A stretch of DNA of 10,381 nt from an uncultured Gemmatimonadota bacterium (GTDB lineage Bacteria > Gemmatimonadota > Gemmatimonadetes > Gemmatimonadales > Gemmatimonadaceae), in contig CAMLEQ010000105.1 of assembly GCA_946479015.1 (NCBI GenBank), forward strand, positions 1 to 10,381, read 5' to 3'. Of the stretch, positions 6,444 to 10,381 are shown piece after piece. The stretch's first letter is position 1. Every line of letters begins with the position of its first letter. The position numbers were made by a program, and so were the translations under genes. A model generated the notes under the pieces. The model saw nothing but the letters and a program-made list of their open reading frames with translations, was not told the origin of the DNA and ran no database searches.

Positions 6444-7415
6444 ATGCCGCGACAGACCCTGGAGAGAATCGCTCCCGCAGCCTGGGAGCACCCGGCAGAC
6501 CGGGCGGCGCTGAACACGCTGCGCTCGCTCCCGGGCTTCGATGAGCTGGTCCGCAAGATCATGTCCTTCCTCGGCGAGCGCGGCGTGCGGCACCTCTTCA
6601 CCGCGAACGCCGTGCGCGTGGGACCGCGCCAGCGCCCGAAGCTGGACGCGCTCTACACCGAGGTGCTCGCCACGATGGACTGGCCCGAGCGCCCCGAGCT
6701 GTTCGTCTCCCAGACGCCGTTCGCCAACGCGATGGCGGTGGGATTCGAGAAGCCGTTCATCGTGGTGAACACCGGCGCGATCGGGCTGCTCGAGCCCGAG
6801 GAGCAGCGCGTGATCCTCGGCCACGAGCTGGGGCACATCATGAGCGGGCACGCCACGTACACCACGCTCGCGCTGATCATCCTGAACGTGGGGCTGACGA
6901 GCGTGCCCGGGCTGGGGCTCATCGCCCTCCCCATCCAGCTCGCCCTGCTCGAGTGGTACCGCAAGGCGGAGCTGTCGTCGGACCGCGCCGGGCTCCTCGC
7001 GTCGCAGGATGCGCAGGCATCGATGCGCCTCTTCCTGCGCTTCGCCGGGGGCACCGCCACCGATGACGAGATGAGCCTCGACGAGTTCCTCGTCCAGGCG
7101 CAGGAGTACGAGGAGGGGGGCACGGCGATCGACTCGGTGTTCAAGGTGCTCAACGTCGCCTTCCGCACCCACCCCTTCAACACCGTGCGCGCGGCGGAGC
7201 TGCAGCGCTGGATCCAGTCCGGGGGCTACGATCGCATCATCGCCGGCGACTACCCGCGCCGCGGCGACAGCGATCGCCCGCTCGGCTCCGATTACGCCGA
7301 TGCCGCGGGCTACTACGGCCAGCAGGCGCGCGGCGCGATGGACCAGGTGGCCGACGTGCTCCGCAGCGCTCGCGATGCGCTCGCCGACGCGTTCCGGGGG
7401 CCGTCCGGATCATGA
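6444..7415 (+). CDS. M48 family zinc metallopeptidase
   Basis: This is a putative protease of the Ste24/HtpX/Oma1-like M48 family. The zinc site HELGH is at residues 127-131 within ILGHELGHIMSGH; the likely third ligand is Glu176 in KAELSSDRAG, with Asp180 alongside. The conserved THPF (242-245) followed by RAAEL (249-253) near the end of the domain also fits M48. A hydrophobic stretch at about 141-169 follows the zinc helix and may be one or two membrane or membrane-associated helices; there is no N-terminal signal peptide. The last 50 residues are polar and Ala/Asp-rich, with no recognised domain. At 323 residues it is near HtpX length but lacks HtpX's N-terminal membrane pair, so I do not call it htpX. 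Its stop overlaps the purD start by 4 bp (ATGA), implying translational coupling. Substrates are unknown; a quality-control role is inferred from the family. Confidence 0.9.
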   Translation: MPRQTLERIAPAAWEHPADRAALNTLRSLPGFDELVRKIMSFLGERGVRHLFTANAVRVGPRQRPKLDALYTEVLATMDWPERPELFVSQTPFANAMAVGFEKPFIVVNTGAIGLLEPEEQRVILGHELGHIMSGHATYTTLALIILNVGLTSVPGLGLIALPIQLALLEWYRKAELSSDRAGLLASQDAQASMRLFLRFAGGTATDDEMSLDEFLVQAQEYEEGGTAIDSVFKVLNVAFRTHPFNTVRAAELQRWIQSGGYDRIIAGDYPRRGDSDRPLGSDYADAAGYYGQQARGAMDQVADVLRSARDALADAFRGPSGS

Positions 7416-8695
7416 AGGTGCTGATCGTCGGCGGCGGCGGGCGCGAGCACGCCATCGCCTGGAAGCTGCTCCGCGACGACCCATCTCTCGAGCTGATCGC
7501 CGCCCCGGGGAACCCGGGGATCGGCGAGCTCGGTCGCTGCGTTCCCGTGGGGGCGACCGACATCCCCGCGCTCGTCGCGCTGGCCGCGGCGGAGCGCCCC
7601 GACCTCACCGTGGTGGGGCCCGAGGCGCCGCTCGATGCGGGGATCGTCGACGCGTTCCGCGCGGAAGGATTCCCCATCTTCGGCCCCACCGCGGCGGCGG
7701 CGCGGATCGAGAGCTCGAAGACGTTCGCCAAGACGCTCATGTCCGCCGCCGGCGTGCCCACGGCGCGAGCCGAGTGTCACACCGATCCCGAGCGCGCCCG
7801 GCGCGCCGTGGCGGCGTTCGGCGCGCCGGTGGTCATCAAGGCGTCGGGGCTCGCGGCGGGAAAGGGAGTCGTGGTCGCCGAGAGCGAGCGAGAGGCGAAC
7901 GAGGCGATCGATGCCATGCTGCGCGATGCCGCGTTCGGCGCCGCCGGCCGCGAGATCCTGGTGGAGGAGTTCATGCGCGGCGAGGAGCTGTCGGTGTTCG
8001 CGCTCACCGACGGCACCACCGTGCTCCCGATGCTCCCCGCGCAGGACCACAAGCGCCTCCTCGAGGGTGACCGCGGCCCGAACACCGGCGGGATGGGGGC
8101 GTACGCTCCCGTGTCGCTCGGCACGCCGCCGCTCGTGGACGAGGTGGTGGAGCGCATCTTCGTCCCCACGCTCGGCGCGATGCGCGAGCGGGGCGCGCCG
8201 TTCACCGGGCTGCTCTACGCGGGACTGATGGTCGGAGAGCAGGGCCCGAGGGTGGTGGAGTTCAACTGCCGGTTCGGCGACCCGGAGACCGAAGCGATCC
8301 TCCCTCTGCTGGAGAGCGATCTGCTCCCGGTCTTCCTCGCCATCGCGCGCGGCGAGCCGCTCGATGGCGCGACGCTGCGGTGGAGCGGCCGGCATGCGGT
8401 CACCACCGTGGTGGCGGCGCCGGGGTACCCCGAGTCGCCGGCGCGCGGGGCGCGCATCGAGCTCCCCCCCGCGACGGCGGACGTGCGGATCTTCCACGCC
8501 GGCACCGCCAGGGCGCCCGACGGCGCGCTCGTGACCTCCGGAGGGCGCGTGTTCGCCGTGACCGGCGTCGCCGACACGCTGGAGCACGCGCGCGCGGCGA
8601 GCGCCGCGGCCGCCGAGGGGATCCGGTTCGAGGGAAGATACTTCCGCCGCGACATCGGGTGGCGCGAGCTGCAACGCGATGCCGGAGCTCCCTGA
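7412..8695 (+). CDS. purD: Phosphoribosylamine--glycine ligase (GAR synthetase)
   Basis: PurD joins glycine to 5-phosphoribosylamine with ATP, the second step of de novo purine synthesis, in the cytosol. The 427 residues match the family. The N-terminal Rossmann-like domain begins MKVLIVGGGGREHAIAWKL and has APGNPG (31-36) and VVGPEAPL (67-74). The ATP-grasp part shows VIKASGLAAGKGVVVA (141-156), VEEFMRGEELSVF (184-196), QDHKR (211-215), PNTGGMGAYAP (223-233) and FNCRFGDPETE (284-294), which holds metal and ATP ligands. The C-terminal domain runs to the TGA at 8693. The ATG overlaps the peptidase stop by 4 bp and the 3' end overlaps mutM by 17 bp, so expression is tied to both neighbours. No other pur gene is visible in the window. 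Confidence 0.97.
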   Translation: MKVLIVGGGGREHAIAWKLLRDDPSLELIAAPGNPGIGELGRCVPVGATDIPALVALAAAERPDLTVVGPEAPLDAGIVDAFRAEGFPIFGPTAAAARIESSKTFAKTLMSAAGVPTARAECHTDPERARRAVAAFGAPVVIKASGLAAGKGVVVAESEREANEAIDAMLRDAAFGAAGREILVEEFMRGEELSVFALTDGTTVLPMLPAQDHKRLLEGDRGPNTGGMGAYAPVSLGTPPLVDEVVERIFVPTLGAMRERGAPFTGLLYAGLMVGEQGPRVVEFNCRFGDPETEAILPLLESDLLPVFLAIARGEPLDGATLRWSGRHAVTTVVAAPGYPESPARGARIELPPATADVRIFHAGTARAPDGALVTSGGRVFAVTGVADTLEHARAASAAAAEGIRFEGRYFRRDIGWRELQRDAGAP

Positions 8696-9506
8696 GACCG
8701 AGACGATCGCGCGAGATCTCGACCGGGCGGTGGCCGGCGCCCGGATCACCGGCGCGGCCGTCACCCGCCCCGACGTGCTGCGCGAGACGACGCCGGAGGC
8801 GCTCGTGCGGCGCGTCACCGGCGCCACGATCCTCCGCGCCAGGCGCCGCGCCAAGATGGTGGTGCTCGAGCTCTCCACCGGCGACCGGCTCGTGGTCCAG
8901 CCTCGCTTCACCGGTGCCCTCCTGATCGACGACGGCAGCCTCGCCGAGCGCGAGCGCCTCTACTCGACGCTCGCCTTCCAGCTCGACGACGGCCGCGCCC
9001 TGCATTACCGCGACATCCGCCGGCTGGGCACCGTGTCGCTCATGTCCCCCGCGCGCTGGGAGCGTCACTCGGCGCTGTACGGCGTCGAGCCGCTTGACCC
9101 GGCGTTCACCGTGGAGCATCTATCGGGCGCTCTTCGGGGATCCACCCAGGCGGTGAAGAAGTTGTTGATGGATCAGCGGCGCATCGCCGGCATCGGGAAC
9201 ATCTACGCGAACGAGGCGCTCTGGCGCGCGGGGATCGACCCGTCGCGCGCGGGACGCTCGCTCGGCGCGAGCGAGGTGGCCGCGCTGCACGACGCGATCG
9301 TCTCCGTGCTGCGCGAGTCGATCGCCGCGCGCGGCACGAGCTTCCGCGACTACCGCGACGCCTCCGGCGAGCGCGGCGCGTTCGCCGAGTCGCTGGCGGT
9401 GTACGGGCGCGGCGGCCTCCCCTGCCCTCGCTGCGGCACCCGCCTCGCCGAGACGAGCGCGGTGGACGGGCGCACCACCGTGTTCTGCGCGCGGTGCCAG
9501 CGATGA
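8679..9506 (+). CDS. mutM: Formamidopyrimidine-DNA glycosylase
   Basis: MutM (Fpg) removes 8-oxoguanine and formamidopyrimidines and cuts the abasic site by beta,delta-elimination. The 275 residues begin MPELPETETI, giving catalytic Pro2 and Glu3. Lys59 in RRAKMVV matches the conserved Lys57. Asn174 lies in GIGNIYANEALWRAGI, and the zinc finger has Cys249, Cys252, Cys270 and Cys273, with Arg265 in the finger loop. Two of the usual DNA-intercalating residues differ: the HLGMTG segment is QPRFTG (74-79), so Met is replaced by Phe77, and RRFG is RRLG (114-117), so Phe is replaced by Leu116. Arg114 is kept. Endonuclease VIII (Nei) is less likely given MPELPE and Lys59. The ATG lies inside the end of purD with a poor ribosome binding site, so translation probably depends on coupling. 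The stop overlaps the next start by 4 bp. Confidence 0.94.
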   Translation: MPELPETETIARDLDRAVAGARITGAAVTRPDVLRETTPEALVRRVTGATILRARRRAKMVVLELSTGDRLVVQPRFTGALLIDDGSLAERERLYSTLAFQLDDGRALHYRDIRRLGTVSLMSPARWERHSALYGVEPLDPAFTVEHLSGALRGSTQAVKKLLMDQRRIAGIGNIYANEALWRAGIDPSRAGRSLGASEVAALHDAIVSVLRESIAARGTSFRDYRDASGERGAFAESLAVYGRGGLPCPRCGTRLAETSAVDGRTTVFCARCQR

Positions 9507-10381
9507 GCCGCCGCGCCGCGCTCCGCCCGCCCCCCACTCCGGACGATCAGCTCGCGCGCATGCGCGCCGACGTGCGCGCGCGGTGCGAGAACCGTCCCGG
9601 CGTGTACCGCATGCACTCGGCCGACGGCGAGGTGGTGTACGTGGGGAAGTCGAAGAGCGTGCGCACGCGCCTCCTCAGCTACTTCCGCTGCGCCTTCCCC
9701 GAGGAGAAGGGGGCGCGCATCGTGCGCGAGGCGGTGGCCATCGACTGGGAGTACACGCCGAGCGAGTTCGCGGCGCTCCTGCTCGAGCTCACCCTCATCA
9801 AGCGCTTCCGCCCGCGCTTCAACGTGGCGATGAAGCGCGACGCGCGGCACTTCGCGTTCATCAAGATCACCCGCGGCCCCGCGCCCAAGCTGCTGGTGGT
9901 CCGCGGCGCCAGCGACGACAGCGCCGTGTACTACGGCCCCTTCCACGGCGCGCAGCGCGTGAGCGAGTCGCTGCGGGAGCTGAACGACGTGCTGGGGCTC
10001 CGCGACTGCTCCCTCGACCGCCGCATGCACTTCGCCGATCAGCAGGAGCTCTTCCAGCTCGGCGCGCGCACCCCGGGGTGCATCCGCTACGAGGTGCGCA
10101 AGTGCCTGGGGCCGTGCGTGGCGGCGTGCTCGGAGGCGGAGTACGCGGGGCGCGTGGCGCTGGCGCGGGCGTTCCTGGACGGCGCGGACGATGGGCCGAT
10201 GGACACTCTCCGGCGCGAGATGGAAGCGTGCAGCGACCGGTGGGAGTTCGAGCGCGCGGCGGCGCTGCGCGACAAGCTGCACCGCCTGGAGGCGCTGCGC
10301 GAGCAGTTCCTGCGCTTCCGCTTCGGCGTGGAGACGCTCTCGTTCGTGTACACCGTCCCCGGGTTCGGCGGGGACGACCGC
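9503..10381 (+). CDS. UvrC-like GIY-YIG nuclease, 3' end outside window
   Basis: This is a nucleotide-excision-repair type nuclease related to the N-terminal half of UvrC or to Cho. The 293 visible residues include a GIY-YIG domain (about 30-110) with GVY (33-35), VYVGKS (45-50), the conserved Arg56 and the catalytic-type Glu95 in LLLELTLIK. KRDARHFAFI (111-120) and YYGPF (143-147) follow, the latter equivalent to UvrC's YFGPF. Cysteines C169, C193, C201 and C205 match the UvrC Fe-S set, but the first spacing is 23 residues rather than about 11. A UVR (UvrB-binding) motif lies at about 236-270 and includes WEFERAAALRDKL. The segment after it, FRFGVETLSFVYTVPG, does not resemble the canonical UvrC linker to me, so a shorter paralogue lacking the RNase H-like C-terminal nuclease is possible. 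The right edge hides the answer. The start ATGA overlaps the mutM stop. Confidence 0.85.
   Translation, partial: MSRRAALRPPPTPDDQLARMRADVRARCENRPGVYRMHSADGEVVYVGKSKSVRTRLLSYFRCAFPEEKGARIVREAVAIDWEYTPSEFAALLLELTLIKRFRPRFNVAMKRDARHFAFIKITRGPAPKLLVVRGASDDSAVYYGPFHGAQRVSESLRELNDVLGLRDCSLDRRMHFADQQELFQLGARTPGCIRYEVRKCLGPCVAACSEAEYAGRVALARAFLDGADDGPMDTLRREMEACSDRWEFERAAALRDKLHRLEALREQFLRFRFGVETLSFVYTVPGFGGDDR

Noticed and set aside
5195..6601. Minus-strand open frame of 468 codons opposite the transsulfuration gene
   Set aside because: Antisense shadow of a PLP enzyme with complete motifs.
7313..8911. Minus-strand open frame of 532 codons opposite purD
   Set aside because: Antisense shadow; purD is intact with all ATP-grasp motifs.
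9350..10282. Minus-strand open frame of 310 codons opposite mutM and the UvrC-like gene
   Set aside because: Antisense shadow; the sense strand encodes the zinc finger and GIY-YIG domains.

Overview
This is a GC-rich (roughly 70% by eye), densely coded bacterial chromosomal segment with ordinary housekeeping and signalling genes. I see no phage, IS element, CRISPR array, tRNA or rRNA. Codon use is strongly GC3-biased on all genes, which produces long antisense shadow ORFs. The style (archaeal-like GlmM, short UvrC-like GIY-YIG protein, Rec-HD-GYP regulator, high GC) suggests a soil-type bacterium such as Gemmatimonadota. That placement is an impression from memory of such genomes, not something the window proves.

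Layout. (1) 1-2479, minus strand: a two-gene cell-wall precursor operon, glmM followed by glmS, 26 bp apart; glmS runs off the left edge. Together they convert fructose-6-P to glucosamine-1-P for peptidoglycan and LPS. (2) 2480-2607: the divergent intergenic region, with a strong ribosome binding site and a weak candidate promoter for glmM. (3) 2608-4038, plus: a lone adenylate-forming (AMP-binding) protein whose ATP-loop, hinge and C-terminal catalytic-lysine motifs are altered or missing. (4) 4039-4103: a short convergent gap with imperfect heptamer repeats and a GC hairpin. (5) 4104-5198, minus: a response regulator with a Rec domain and an HD-GYP domain, a probable cyclic-di-GMP phosphodiesterase. 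(6) 5199-5245: a 47-bp divergent gap. (7) 5246-10381, plus: a tight run of five genes: a PLP-dependent transsulfuration enzyme (cystathionine gamma-synthase/lyase type), an M48 zinc metallopeptidase, purD, mutM and a UvrC-like GIY-YIG nuclease cut by the right edge. Junctions are +22, -4, -17 and -4 bp, so at least the last four genes are probably translationally coupled.

No clearly new biological system is visible. The points most worth a second look are the degenerate adenylation enzyme, the UvrC-like protein with an insertion within its Fe-S cysteine set, the altered DNA-intercalating residues of MutM, and the coupling of purine synthesis to two DNA-repair genes.
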